64,000 nt of DNA from positions 1,876,753-1,940,752 of the forward strand of contig NZ_LN651373.1 of the NCBI RefSeq assembly GCF_000826125.2. The letters run 5' to 3'. The stretch's first letter is position 1. Each line of letters begins with the position of its first letter. The notes under the pieces were generated by a model. The model did no database searches and was not told the origin of the DNA. It saw only the letters and a list, made by a program, of their open reading frames with translations. A program made the position numbers and the translations under genes. This document shows positions 36,059 to 43,877 of the stretch, one piece after another. This DNA comes from Bhargavaea cecembensis (lineage in GTDB: Bacteria; Bacillota; Bacilli; Bacillales_A; Planococcaceae).

Positions 36059-37711
36059 TTACCAGTTGATAAAGCCTTTGGATCCCGGAGGGGCATCCTG
36101 AATGAGGTGCGTGATCGGAATGGCATAGGCGATGATGATCAGCGCAAGGGCGATGCCGATCCAGATCCACCAGTTTTCCAGCCATTTCGGTGTGGCGGAT
36201 GCGTCGCTCTCCGCAATCGGGAATTCCGCATACAGGTCGTTTTCCAGGGAACGCGGTTCCACGAACCAGAGTCTCAGGACGATCACGATCAGAAGCATGG
36301 CCGAGAAGAACAGAATCGTTCCGCCGATGGCAATCGTCCCCGTGTTGGTGAAGAAGCCATCGAACCAGGCGAGCACTGTCGGATTATCATTATAGTGCGA
36401 GTACTGTGTGCGCCGCGGAGCGCCCATCAGGCCGAGAATGTGCTGAGCCGTCGACATGAGGATCATGCCGACCGCCCAGGATCCGATCTGGACATAGGCA
36501 AGCTTTTGCGTCGTCTTTCCGAGCGTGCGGCCCGTCAAGTACGGAATGAGCCAGAACGAAATTCCCATGAATGTCATGGCGACCGGCGTTCCGACCGTAA
36601 TATGGAAGTGCCCGACGACCCAGAGTGTATTGTGGATGAACTCGTTCAGCTGGAAGCTGGCGTTGATGATGCCGCCGGCTCCGCCCGGGATGAAGAATAC
36701 CATGGCGATAAAGATCGATGTGAAGCGGATATCGCCCCAAGGCAGCTTGCCGACCCAACCGAAGAGCCCCTTTGCACCCTTCCGGCGTCCTGAAGTTTCA
36801 AACACCGCAAACAGGGAGAACGCCGTCATGAGCGTTGGAATGACGACCATGAATGTGAGGGTCACCTGCAAGAATTTCCAGAAATCCGCCACGCCCGGCT
36901 CGCTGAGCTGGTGGTGGAAGCCAACAGGGATCGAGAACAAAATAAACAGCAGGAATGACAGCCGGGCGAGCGAGTCGCTGAACACTTTCGTCCCCACGAG
37001 TTTCGGAATGACGAGATACCAGGCCATATAGGCCGGCAGCAGCCAGAAGTAGACGAGCGGGTGCCCGAAATACCAGAACAGTGCGCGGCTCAGTTCGACG
37101 TTGATCGTGTCGACGAAGCCAAATGCCCAAGGAATGTACTGGAACAGTACGGCTGCCACGACGCCGAGGCAGCTGATGATCCAGAGGGCGAATGTCGCCA
37201 TCGTCATGAACGCAAACAGCGGACTCAGTACGCCCGGGTTCTTCCGGCGCCATTGCATATAATGGCCGATGAGCGCGAAGCTCATGATCCATGTGCCGAT
37301 GATCAGGAGCGCAAGATCGACATAGAACCAGCCGCTCGCCTTCAGCGGTGCGTAGAATGTATAAAGGACACTGGCACGGCCGGAGATGATTTCGACCGTT
37401 GCCCCGACAGTACCGATCAATGTGACAAAAAATCCGATCCAGGACCAGAGACGCACTTTCGGACCGAAGCTTCCCAGCGACTTGCTCATGCCCGTGATCA
37501 GGAATCCATAGATGAAGAACGTCGTGTAAACGAGGGCAAGCAGCACGCCGTGTGCCGTCAATACTTGATAATAATCCAGCCAGGCCGGCAGTTCCAACCG
37601 GTCATTTCTCATGAATACTTGAATAAGTCCGCAGAATGTCCCGATCAGGAACGCGGTGTACGCAACGGCGATATTCGATAAAGCGAGCTTCCGTTCAGAG
37701 TTTGCGATCAT
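36059..37711 (-). CDS. cbaA: ba3-type cytochrome c oxidase subunit I
   Basis: 550 residues with 12 to 13 membrane segments. It reduces oxygen and pumps protons using electrons from cytochrome c. The CuB/heme a3 ligands are visible: the FGHPLVYFWLLPAY helix with the His-Tyr pair, the adjacent His pair in PVGFHHQLSEPG, and WVVGHFHITVG carrying both heme ligands. The heme b ligand is in LTAHGVLLALVY. It lacks the D-channel motif of A-type enzymes, as expected for the B family. It overlaps subunit II by 4 bp. Confidence 0.93.
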   Translation of the reverse strand: MIANSERKLALSNIAVAYTAFLIGTFCGLIQVFMRNDRLELPAWLDYYQVLTAHGVLLALVYTTFFIYGFLITGMSKSLGSFGPKVRLWSWIGFFVTLIGTVGATVEIISGRASVLYTFYAPLKASGWFYVDLALLIIGTWIMSFALIGHYMQWRRKNPGVLSPLFAFMTMATFALWIISCLGVVAAVLFQYIPWAFGFVDTINVELSRALFWYFGHPLVYFWLLPAYMAWYLVIPKLVGTKVFSDSLARLSFLLFILFSIPVGFHHQLSEPGVADFWKFLQVTLTFMVVIPTLMTAFSLFAVFETSGRRKGAKGLFGWVGKLPWGDIRFTSIFIAMVFFIPGGAGGIINASFQLNEFIHNTLWVVGHFHITVGTPVAMTFMGISFWLIPYLTGRTLGKTTQKLAYVQIGSWAVGMILMSTAQHILGLMGAPRRTQYSHYNDNPTVLAWFDGFFTNTGTIAIGGTILFFSAMLLIVIVLRLWFVEPRSLENDLYAEFPIAESDASATPKWLENWWIWIGIALALIIIAYAIPITHLIQDAPPGSKGFINW

Positions 37712-38181
37712 TCCTCAAACACCTCGATTTCCGTGTACATGAAATGGTGGCCCGTTCCGCAATATTCATTGCAGATGGTCAAATATTTGCCGGGCTTGTC
37801 GAACGTGTAGCTCTTATGGCTGATCCGCCCAGGTACGACCATCATGTTCACTTTCGTGTGAGGGATCGTAAAGCTGTGCACAACGTCCTTGCTTGTAACG
37901 GTAAAGCGGATTTCCTTGCCGGCCGGGACTTTGATTTCAGCCGGTTCATAGCCGTAGGTCATTGCCTTGATCACGACTTCGTACGTGTTGTCGTCGATCT
38001 TCCGGACGCCCGGTTTATCGAACGGGGCAGTGGTGTCCACTTTGTCCGGATCGATCGTATCCAGTCCGCCGGCCGGTGTCTGGCCCTGCGCGAATGCGGT
38101 GACGCCGACAATCCCCAGGAAAACAAGCAATGTAATGATTCCGAACGCGAGCCAGATCTTTTCAAACTTATGCAGATGCAT
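37708..38181 (-). CDS. cbaB: ba3-type cytochrome c oxidase subunit II (CuA)
   Basis: 157 residues: a short N-terminus, one membrane anchor (IWLAFGIITLLVFLGIVGV), and an external cupredoxin domain. The CuA site is seen as VVHSFTIPH (first His) and CNEYCGTGHHFM (Cys-x3-Cys-x3-His, then Met). It accepts electrons from cytochrome c and passes them to subunit I. AAAGGAGAGG supports the ATG at 38181. It lies 18 bases downstream of the small 2A subunit gene. Confidence 0.94.
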   Translation of the reverse strand: MHLHKFEKIWLAFGIITLLVFLGIVGVTAFAQGQTPAGGLDTIDPDKVDTTAPFDKPGVRKIDDNTYEVVIKAMTYGYEPAEIKVPAGKEIRFTVTSKDVVHSFTIPHTKVNMMVVPGRISHKSYTFDKPGKYLTICNEYCGTGHHFMYTEIEVFEE

Positions 38182-38199
38182 GCGGGTTCCTCTCCTTTC

Positions 38200-38322
38200 C
38201 TATAGTGCTACATACATGCCGTAAACGATTGCCCACATCGCGATGATGATGAAACCGACGATGAACACGCTGATCAATGTTCCTCGCAGATCCGCTTCAT
38301 GCGGGTTTTTGCCTTTCTTCAT
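38200..38322 (-). CDS. Cytochrome c oxidase subunit 2A-like peptide
   Basis: 40 residues: MKKGKNPHEADLRGTLISVF, then one membrane span (IVGFIIIAMWAIVYGMYV) ending AL. This matches the subunit IIa (CoxIIa) peptides that complete ba3 oxidases by supplying the helix missing from subunit II. GGAGGG lies 6 bases upstream of the ATG. First gene of the oxidase operon. Confidence 0.85.
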   Translation of the reverse strand: MKKGKNPHEADLRGTLISVFIVGFIIIAMWAIVYGMYVAL

Positions 38323-38459
38323 CGTCCACCCTCCGTCCTTTTTCTATATTCCTATCTTAAATCCGCCTATACCCTCCCACTGTGATATTTATCACTCCCT
38401 TTTCAATAAAATCAGATTTTCTGTTGAAAATTGGACAAAAAATACGATGAGTGAGGTGA

Positions 38460-38555
38460 GTGTGAACGGAGCGAAGGTGAGTGTAATCGGAGGACGGTCG
38501 AGCGTTAGCGGAGCGAGGCCGGGTGTAATCGGAAGATGGGTGAGTGTAAGGGGAG
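38460..38555. repeat. Five-unit 21-bp intergenic array
   Basis: Cores resembling GTGTAATCGGA begin at 38460, 38481, 38502, 38523 and 38544, each exactly 21 bases apart, with variable spacers such as GGAGCGAAG. The array fills the spacer between fnr and the oxidase operon promoter region. No coding potential. Confidence 0.8.
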
Positions 38556-38593
38556 GGGGGCCAGGCCGGCCGGGGAAATTTCCGTAAAAAAAT

Positions 38594-38620
38594 AAAACCC
38601 GCCCGTCGTTGGCGAGTTTT
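38594..38620 (-). terminator. Terminator of the fnr-like gene
   Basis: On the minus strand AAAACTCGCC pairs with GGGCGGGTTTT (one G-U), followed by ATTTTTTT. It overlaps the stop codon. Confidence 0.8.
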
Positions 38621-39284
38621 ACTCGATCGTGCATATTTCCGCCGGACAGTTTTCGCAGTGGATTTCGCTGCGCAGATAGCCGACATCCAGGAGGACGATT
38701 TTGCCGTCTTCCATTTTGATTTTCTTTTCTTTCTTCAAGGCGGCCAACATCCGGTTGGCGACTTCCCTTGCCATTCCGCAGTAGTTCGCCAAGTCCTGAT
38801 TCGTCAGTTCGATATCAAGAAGGATCGTGCCGTCGTCTCGCTTAATCCCGTAGCTGTTGGACATCCGGATGAGCGTGGAGTAGAGCGCCCCTTTTTTTCC
38901 GTGAAGAATCAGATCCCGGAACTTTGACTGGGTCCGCTGGTGAAGCACGCCCATCCATCTCATATAGGCCACCGCAAGATCCGGGTTGAGGTACAGATGC
39001 TCCTCCAGCGCGTCTTTCGGGATAACGGAGACGGTGGAATCTTCCGCAGCCTTCGCTTCGACCGTATAGGCACACGGTTCACAGTAAGGCATCACTTCCC
39101 CGATGAAATCCTCGGATCCGCAGAGTCTGAACGTCAATTCCCGGCCGTCCGGCGTCACTTTCCCGACCCGGATCCTGCCGGTTTCTATATAGTAGAGTGT
39201 ATCCGCCGGTTCCCCTTCACGGAAAAGAAACTCGCCTTTCCCGACGAACTGGCGTCCGCTGCTCGCCTGAAGAAGCGCCTTCAT
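38619..39284 (-). CDS. fnr: Crp/Fnr-family regulator with C-terminal iron-sulphur Cys motif
   Basis: At least 221 residues. The N-terminal cyclic-nucleotide-like barrel runs from FVGKGEFLFREGEPADTLYY, then the long helix, then a winged helix (LTNQDLANYCGMAREVANRM). The C-terminus ends HCENCPAEICTIE, a Cys-x2-Cys-x4-Cys set like the 4Fe-4S ligands of B. subtilis Fnr, whose cluster lies at the C-terminus. It is probably an oxygen sensor; the ba3 oxidase operon lies next downstream. ATG 39284 lacks a clear ribosome site, whereas GGAGGTGATC lies 7 bases before an in-frame ACG at 39314. The true start is therefore uncertain and could add 10 residues. Confidence 0.85.
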   Translation of the reverse strand: MKALLQASSGRQFVGKGEFLFREGEPADTLYYIETGRIRVGKVTPDGRELTFRLCGSEDFIGEVMPYCEPCAYTVEAKAAEDSTVSVIPKDALEEHLYLNPDLAVAYMRWMGVLHQRTQSKFRDLILHGKKGALYSTLIRMSNSYGIKRDDGTILLDIELTNQDLANYCGMAREVANRMLAALKKEKKIKMEDGKIVLLDVGYLRSEIHCENCPAEICTIE

Positions 39285-39334
39285 GCCCGCTTCCGCCTGT
39301 CGATTCTGTTCCGTGTGATCACCTCCTCATCCAT

Positions 39335-39499
39335 TCAACTTTTGCGATAAGCACGCCGTTCCGCGTATTCTCCGCAGGCCGTGCATACACGGATCGCCTT
39401 TCCTCCATCATTCCGGTACGACCGGAGCATGCCGGTTTTGCGGTGACAGATATCGCACTTCCTCCTGAACAGCCCAAGCAAGCTTGCCAATCCCTTCAT
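39335..39499 (-). CDS. Small zinc-ribbon protein
   Basis: 54 residues, basic, with CDIC near residue 15 and CTAC near 39, a CxxC-x21-CxxC layout that suggests one zinc site. The sequence begins MKGLASLLGLFRRKCDICHR. It starts 16 bases after the VOC gene stop with AAGGGG next to the ATG, suggesting coupling to that gene. fnr follows 51 bases later. The function is unknown; it could bind nucleic acid or protein. Confidence 0.7.
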   Translation of the reverse strand: MKGLASLLGLFRRKCDICHRKTGMLRSYRNDGGKAIRVCTACGEYAERRAYRKS

Positions 39500-39514
39500 C
39501 CCCTTGTGTTCTCT

Positions 39515-40180
39515 TTATTCTTCCGTGTCCTCAATCGTCAATTGCCCTTCTTCGTCGAGCATCACCCGAAGACCGCTCTCAAGCCGGGCCTCAAGCTGGT
39601 GCACTTCAGCATCCCTTTTTGAGAAATACCAGCGCCGTCCTTGCGGAACAAGCACGAAAAACGAATCCCCGCGCCCGAGGAAATTGAGTCCGTCCGGATC
39701 GACTTCCGTGCCGTTCCGCAGCGGAATGCCTGCTTTTTGAAGCGAATGACCGACCGCGGCCACATTCCCACTGACCAGTCCGACTTCGCTGACATTCAGG
39801 AACGAGGCCGGCGACACGTCGCCGAACAGGTCTTTCTTTCTCCTTCCGATCAGTTCGATGACATTGCCCGCAGGGTCCTCGAAATACATCGAGTCCGCAT
39901 CGAAGCTCCGGAAATAGACTTCATCGACACCGCCGTCCCAGTTCAGGGGAACCCGGTCCTTCACCCAGTACTTCAGCATCGTGAACTGATTGCCGGGAAT
40001 GTTGATCGCAAAATGATAGAACGAAGGCCGGTCCCCCGCGACGAATGTCACGTCTGTCGATCCGATCCTGACCGTGAATCGGTCCTCCATCCGCTCCGTG
40101 ATCTCCAGCTCCAAAATATTCCCATAAAACCGCCGCATCGCTGCGAGCCGGTCCGTATAAAGCAATACCGATTTGAACAA
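39515..40180 (-). CDS. VOC-superfamily (glyoxalase/dioxygenase-like) protein
   Basis: 221 residues with two beta-alpha-beta-beta-beta halves of the vicinal-oxygen-chelate fold: LLYTDRLAAMRRFYGNILELE, SMYFEDPAGNVIELIGR, then a weaker second half beginning VSEVGLVSGNVAAVG. Metal ligands such as the Glu of NVIELIG are seen in the first half. The reaction is unknown. TTG 40180, 6 bases after GAGGTG, is taken as the start; a GTG at 40189 lies inside that site. Leads a probable operon with the zinc-ribbon gene. Confidence 0.77.
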   Translation of the reverse strand: MFKSVLLYTDRLAAMRRFYGNILELEITERMEDRFTVRIGSTDVTFVAGDRPSFYHFAINIPGNQFTMLKYWVKDRVPLNWDGGVDEVYFRSFDADSMYFEDPAGNVIELIGRRKKDLFGDVSPASFLNVSEVGLVSGNVAAVGHSLQKAGIPLRNGTEVDPDGLNFLGRGDSFFVLVPQGRRWYFSKRDAEVHQLEARLESGLRVMLDEEGQLTIEDTEE

Positions 40181-40212
40181 TCCGCCCACCTCGACTTTCT
40201 GATTGGTTTCAT

Positions 40213-40221
40213 TATACCATG
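40213..40221 (-). promoter_or_regulatory. Extended -10 promoter of the VOC gene
   Basis: Minus-strand TGGTATAAT, with a perfect TATAAT at 40213-40218, about 33 bases before the start. Confidence 0.55.
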
Positions 40222-40319
40222 CATAGAAGTTCCCGTTTGTCCCGGATGCCCGTCCGGTGCGTGCATCACGGCCATCATCGCAGTTCCAGCGCCGGCCAAA
40301 GCTAACCCAGGCATTTCCA

Positions 40320-40348
40320 TTGCATCCCGAGGCAAGATGACCTATACT
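40320..40348 (+). promoter_or_regulatory. Sigma-A promoter of the candidate RNA upstream of ypsA
   Basis: TTGCAT (40320-40325), 17-base spacer, TATACT (40343-40348); the start point would be about 40355, 260 bases before ypsA. Confidence 0.6.
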
Positions 40349-40354
40349 CTTAAT

Positions 40355-40584
40355 ACAGGCTGCGTTGCCCGTACTGATTATAAAGTTTAACCTTTGAGCT
40401 GAAATAGGGAGTTTAAAACGGGATCGGAATGATAGGCTCCGGTTGGACCGGAGACGTGCAGGAACATCCCCGCGACACCCACTTAGTGGAGTGACGGTTT
40501 TAAACTTTTTAATTCCAATACGGCAAATGCGGCTTTACTTATTGAATGCCACCGGCCAGCCCGTTTATACGGGCTGGCCTTTTT
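40355..40584 (+). ncRNA. Candidate structured RNA or ypsA leader, class not recognised
   Basis: Between a promoter (40320-40348) and a terminator (40554-40584) lies a foldable domain. A closing stem pairs 40359-40373 with 40519-40533 (13 of 15 pairs, some G-U). An inner 10-bp stem pairs AGTTTAAAAC (40410-40419) with GTTTTAAACT (40497-40506). Inside are GGGAT (40420-40424) with ATCCC (40466-40470), a CTCCGGT/ACCGGAG hairpin (40437-40453), and a possible hairpin around 40476-40493. The size is close to 6S RNA, but the branched layout does not look like it. It may act alone or as an attenuator for ypsA. Confidence 0.6.
40554..40584 (+). terminator. Terminator before ypsA
   Basis: Stem GGCCAGCCCGT (40554-40564) / ACGGGCTGGCC (40569-40579) and TTTTT, 33 bases upstream of the ypsA ATG. 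Confidence 0.85.
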
Positions 40585-40616
40585 ACATACGGCAGTTTTG
40601 CGAAAGGGTGTAGCTG

Positions 40617-41174
40617 ATGCTGAAACGACTGGTCGTAACCGGATACAAGCCTCATGAGCTCGGAATCTTCAATGATAAACATCCCGGCATCCCCGTCATC
40701 CGCAGGGCGCTTGCCGACCGGATTCGCGGGCTCTTGGAAGAGGGATTGGAGTGGGTGATCATAAGCGGGCAGCCCGGCGTCGAAACATGGGCCGCCGAAA
40801 CGGCGTTCGAGCTGCAGGAAGAGTACCCTTCCCTGCAAGTCGCCATCATCCTCCCCTTCCTCAACCAAGAGGAAAAGTGGAACGACGCCAAAAAAGCCGC
40901 ATTTGAATCCATCATGGCCCAGGCGGATTTCACAACCGTCCTGACGAAACGGCCGTACGAGGCGCCGTGGCAATTCTCGGAGCGGGACAAATTTCTTCTC
41001 CGCAACTCCGACGGCATCCTGATCATCTACGATGAAGACAACGAAGGATCCCCCAAATGGATGAAGCGGCTCGCCGGACAGCGTGCCGATGCCGGTGATT
41101 ATGAAGTCCTCACCATCAACGCCGAAGATCTTCAACTCGCGGCTGAAGACATGCAGGCTGAAAAATGGGAATGA
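40617..41174 (+). CDS. ypsA: YpsA, SLOG-fold DUF1273 protein
   Basis: 185 residues, matching the YpsA family: LVVTGYKPHELGIF at the N-terminus, EWVIISGQPGVETWAAETAF (the SLOG nucleotide-binding glycine region), and FLLRNSDGILIIYDEDNEGSPKWM. YpsA influences cell division and glucose-related phenotypes in B. subtilis and Staphylococcus; its ligand is unknown. In B. subtilis it neighbours gpsB and rnpB, but neither is seen here. It lies directly downstream of the candidate RNA and its terminator. Confidence 0.9.
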   Translation: MLKRLVVTGYKPHELGIFNDKHPGIPVIRRALADRIRGLLEEGLEWVIISGQPGVETWAAETAFELQEEYPSLQVAIILPFLNQEEKWNDAKKAAFESIMAQADFTTVLTKRPYEAPWQFSERDKFLLRNSDGILIIYDEDNEGSPKWMKRLAGQRADAGDYEVLTINAEDLQLAAEDMQAEKWE

Positions 41175-41225
41175 ACGCAGCAGAACCGGATGGCCGACAG
41201 TGATGCGGTTGTTAACTTTTGATGG

Positions 41226-41282
41226 GTGAGTGTTAAATTCGTGAGAATGAGTACCAACTTCGTGAGTATAAGTATCAACTTC
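41226..41282. repeat. Short 21-bp repeat next to the 40-bp array
   Basis: GTGAG starts at 41226, 41241 and 41262; the last two units (GTGAGAATGAGTACCAACTTC and its near copy) are exactly 21 bp. Located just past the ypsA stop. Confidence 0.65.
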
Positions 41283-41340
41283 ATCCTTTAGATGACGGTT
41301 GCAGCAGGATTTTTAGAGAGACAGACCTCTTTTGGGGCTG

Positions 41341-41780
41341 AATTGAAATATGGAATCTCAATTTACAATATGGAACGCCGATTTGAAATATAGAGTCTCA
41401 ATTTACAATATGGCGATCCGTTTTGAAATATGGAATCTCAATTTACAATATGGCGACCCGTTTTGAAATATGGAATCCCGATTTACAATATGGCGATCCG
41501 TTTTGAAATATAGAATCTCAATTTACAATATGGCGACCCATTTTGAAATATGGAGTCTAAATTTACAATATGGAACGCCGATTTGAAATATGGAGGCCCG
41601 ATTTACAATATGGCGATCCGTTTTGAAATATAGAGTCTCAATTTACAATATGGCGACCCGTTTTGAAATATGGAACCTCAATTTACAATATGGCGACCCG
41701 TTTTGAAATATAGAGTCTCAATTTACAATATGGAACGCCGATTTGAAATATGGAGGCCCGATTTACAATATGGAACGCCA
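41341..41780. repeat. 440-bp tandem array, eleven 40-bp units built from two 20-bp halves
   Basis: Eleven units start every 40 bases from 41341. Each is a half of the type TTTTGAAATATGGAATCTCA and a half of the type ATTTACAATATGGCGACCCG, strictly alternating, so AATATGG recurs every 20 bases. Variants in the last 7 bases of a half are shared between distant units, suggesting block duplication. It lies between convergent ypsA and the gene at 41916. No plausible protein is encoded. Confidence 0.95.
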
Positions 41781-41870
41781 GGGGAGAATTTTTATGGCCA
41801 TTCTCCTTTTTTCGCGTTCGTCATGGTTTCCCGTGAACCGGCGGAAGGTTTCCTAGGATCCGGCCGCCAT

Positions 41871-41913
41871 AAAAAGCTCCCTCCCGAAGAGATATTCCGG
41901 AAGGGAGCTTTTT
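41871..41913 (-). terminator. Terminator of the gene at 41916
   Basis: A 12-bp stem AAAAAGCTCCCT (41871-41882) / AGGGAGCTTTTT (41902-41913) with further pairing inside the loop; ends 3 bases from the stop. Confidence 0.8.
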
Positions 41914-41915
41914 GC

Positions 41916-42590
41916 TTAAAGGACAAAATCGGTGTTTACATAGACGAGTGTCCAGTTGTCCGAGTCGAGCAGTTCTTTGATCTTGAACTTCTCGCCGTGG
42001 CCCAGATAGACATCGTCGTCCACGACGGCCACGACCATCGAGCGTCCGCCGTCGTGGAGGTTCAGGTAGATATCTCCGATGTTCGGCTGGATCTCCTGCT
42101 CACGGGACAGTTTCCGCTCCAGTCGCTGGTCGGCGAGTTGTTGTTCTTCGGTGACTTTTGAAGGGTCCTGATAAGAAATATCGAGCGCCCCTTCGGCCAT
42201 CCCTTCAGACATGAGGATGAACTCTTTCCGTTTCACGATATTCTGCCGTGACGTCAGGACAGTCCGGCCATCAATCTGTTCCACCTTTTCGAATTCATTC
42301 AGCCCGTAGTGGCTCATCGGTTCGGGATCCGGCTTGGTCACCAGGATAAAATCGTCGATTCCCGGTTCCAGGTCCTCCCGCAACGTATACCGCTTCCCGT
42401 AGAACATGAACGAGTCCATATGCTGCGGCCGGTGGAAGGTGATTTCCTCGGCACGGCTCGTGGCCTGTTCCATGTCTTTGACTCTGTACATATGGACCGA
42501 TTTCCTCGCGAGCGGGTTGATGGAGTACACTTTGTACAATTCGTTTTCGAAAAAGACGAATTGTCCTTTGCGCACTTGGTAAAGCTTCAT
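41916..42590 (-). CDS. Hypothetical protein with KOW/SH3-like start
   Basis: 224 residues, soluble and acidic. It begins MKLYQVRKGQFVFFENELYK, followed by repeated short beta-rich stretches (FVFFENELYKVYSIN, SFMFYGKRYTLREDLEPGID, GDIYLNLHDGGRSMVVAVVD), suggesting small barrels. The N-terminus loosely recalls a ribosomal or elongation-factor barrel, but I cannot assign a family. It appears to be a single-gene unit. The 741-base spacer downstream holds the tandem arrays. Confidence 0.7.
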   Translation of the reverse strand: MKLYQVRKGQFVFFENELYKVYSINPLARKSVHMYRVKDMEQATSRAEEITFHRPQHMDSFMFYGKRYTLREDLEPGIDDFILVTKPDPEPMSHYGLNEFEKVEQIDGRTVLTSRQNIVKRKEFILMSEGMAEGALDISYQDPSKVTEEQQLADQRLERKLSREQEIQPNIGDIYLNLHDGGRSMVVAVVDDDVYLGHGEKFKIKELLDSDNWTLVYVNTDFVL

Positions 42591-42663
42591 TTTCGTTCCT
42601 CCTCTCCCCAGTCAGTCTCGTTCCATCTTAAGTGATGAAGCGCCGGCTGTCCAATGGCGGCTG

Positions 42664-43104
42664 TCATCCAGCCCCTGTTTTCAGGGCTGTCAGGACCAGC
42701 AGTTCATGCAAGTCGCGGGAAGAGAGTCCGGGCAATCTGGATGAGATTTCACGGATTATGCGCTCCTTCCCGTCTCCACCTGCAAATTCGTTTTCTCCGG
42801 CCGTTTTCATCAGACGAATAAGCTCATCCAGCGCATCTTCCTCTTCCACGCCGGCCTGCGGGAGTTCCGGTTCCCTGCAATCGGAAGCCCCCTGCTCCCC
42901 GAGAAGCAAAAGATCCGCCGATACGCCGAAACGATTGCTGATTTTTACGATCCAGCCTGCGGTCGGTGCGCTTTTCCCTTCTTCCCAGTGCTTGATCCGG
43001 CTCGCGGACGTCCCGATCTCCCGCCCGAATGCCAACATGGACAGCCCGAGCTGTTCCCGCAGATACCGCAAACGGTGTCCGAATGCTTCCTGATCCCATC
43101 CCAT
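42664..43104 (-). CDS. XRE-family helix-turn-helix regulator
   Basis: 146 residues. Residues about 6-62 form a Cro/CI-type HTH (FGHRLRYLREQLGLSMLAFG, then REIGTSASRIKHWEEGKSAP). The C-terminal part is acidic (EEEDALDELIRLMKTAGE) and likely mediates dimer or ligand contacts. GGAGGAGGGG sits 5 bases before ATG 43104 and decides the start over upstream in-frame ATGs. Targets are unknown. Confidence 0.82.
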   Translation of the reverse strand: MGWDQEAFGHRLRYLREQLGLSMLAFGREIGTSASRIKHWEEGKSAPTAGWIVKISNRFGVSADLLLLGEQGASDCREPELPQAGVEEEDALDELIRLMKTAGENEFAGGDGKERIIREISSRLPGLSSRDLHELLVLTALKTGAG

Positions 43105-43322
43105 CTTTTCCCCTCCTCCTGCCCCGTACACATATTTGTTCCGGAAAACGGTGTCTGATGTGGTCATCTTCTTCATCATAGCATTCCTGAAAGCCTGCAT
43201 CATTTATTTCTTCATCCGTCGGTATTTTACACATAAATCAAGCTCGGCGGCTGTTGTTCTCTGGTTCGAAATGGTGAGAACGGATACAATAAGAAGCATC
43301 AGACCCATTCAGAAAGGAGCGG

Positions 43323-43877
43323 TTGATCCTGCCAGCCCACTATTTCGTCGGCATCCGGATGCCGGAAAAAGTCCGCCCGTTCGCCGCCCGATACCAGAAA
43401 GACTTGAAGCTGGACACACGGTATAAAGCCATTCCCCATCCCGAAGACCTGCACGTGACCCTTTATTTTATCGGCAGTTGTGATGAAGACAAGATCGATG
43501 GGCTTTCTGCCGGTCTGCGGGACGTTGCCAGGAGCCACGCCCCCTTCACCGTCGGGATGGACCGGGTGGATTTCTTCGGTTCACCGAGAGGCCCGCGGGT
43601 CGTGTATCTCGGCTTTTCAGAGAATCGGCCCCTTCAAACGCTCCAGAAAGACGTCTCTGGGACGGTCCACGATAAGCTGGGCCTTTCCTCTTCCCGGGAT
43701 CGCTTCACCCCTCATGTAACGATCGCAAAAAAGAAAAAGACGGAGGAGCCGATCAGCTTGTCCCCGGAACCGTTCGATCCTTGTCTTATCACAGTCGACT
43801 CCTTCCAGCTCTTTGAAATCCACCCTGCCCAAAGCCCAAAATACGTAGCACTTGAAACCTTTAAACTCGGCGGCTGA
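43323..43877 (+). CDS. thpR: RNA 2',3'-cyclic phosphodiesterase (ThpR/LigT-like)
   Basis: 184 residues of the 2H phosphoesterase fold with both catalytic HxTx motifs, HVTLYFIG near residue 45 and HVTIAKKK near 131. ThpR opens 2',3'-cyclic phosphate ends in RNA and can ligate tRNA halves in vitro. Start uncertain: TTG 43323 is only 3 bases after AAGGAG, whereas an in-frame CTG at 43329 is 9 bases away and would give MPAHYFVGIRMP. Single-gene unit closed by a hairpin at 43868. Confidence 0.86.
   Translation: MILPAHYFVGIRMPEKVRPFAARYQKDLKLDTRYKAIPHPEDLHVTLYFIGSCDEDKIDGLSAGLRDVARSHAPFTVGMDRVDFFGSPRGPRVVYLGFSENRPLQTLQKDVSGTVHDKLGLSSSRDRFTPHVTIAKKKKTEEPISLSPEPFDPCLITVDSFQLFEIHPAQSPKYVALETFKLGG

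Noticed and set aside
40355..40584. RNase P RNA or tmRNA, since rnpB is near ypsA in B. subtilis
   Set aside because: No rnpB core (such as GAGGAAAGTCC) or tmRNA tRNA-like end (GGTTCGA...CCA) is present, and the domain is too short.
41341..41780. CRISPR array
   Set aside because: Both halves of each unit repeat, spacers are not unique, the unit is a fixed 40 bp and no cas genes are nearby.
42824..43234. Acidic protein beginning MCKIPTDEEINDAGFQEC upstream of and overlapping the XRE regulator
   Set aside because: It overlaps the XRE gene in another frame, has no good ribosome site and soon turns into low-complexity shadow sequence. The first 40 codons look mildly protein-like, so a decayed small gene cannot be fully excluded.
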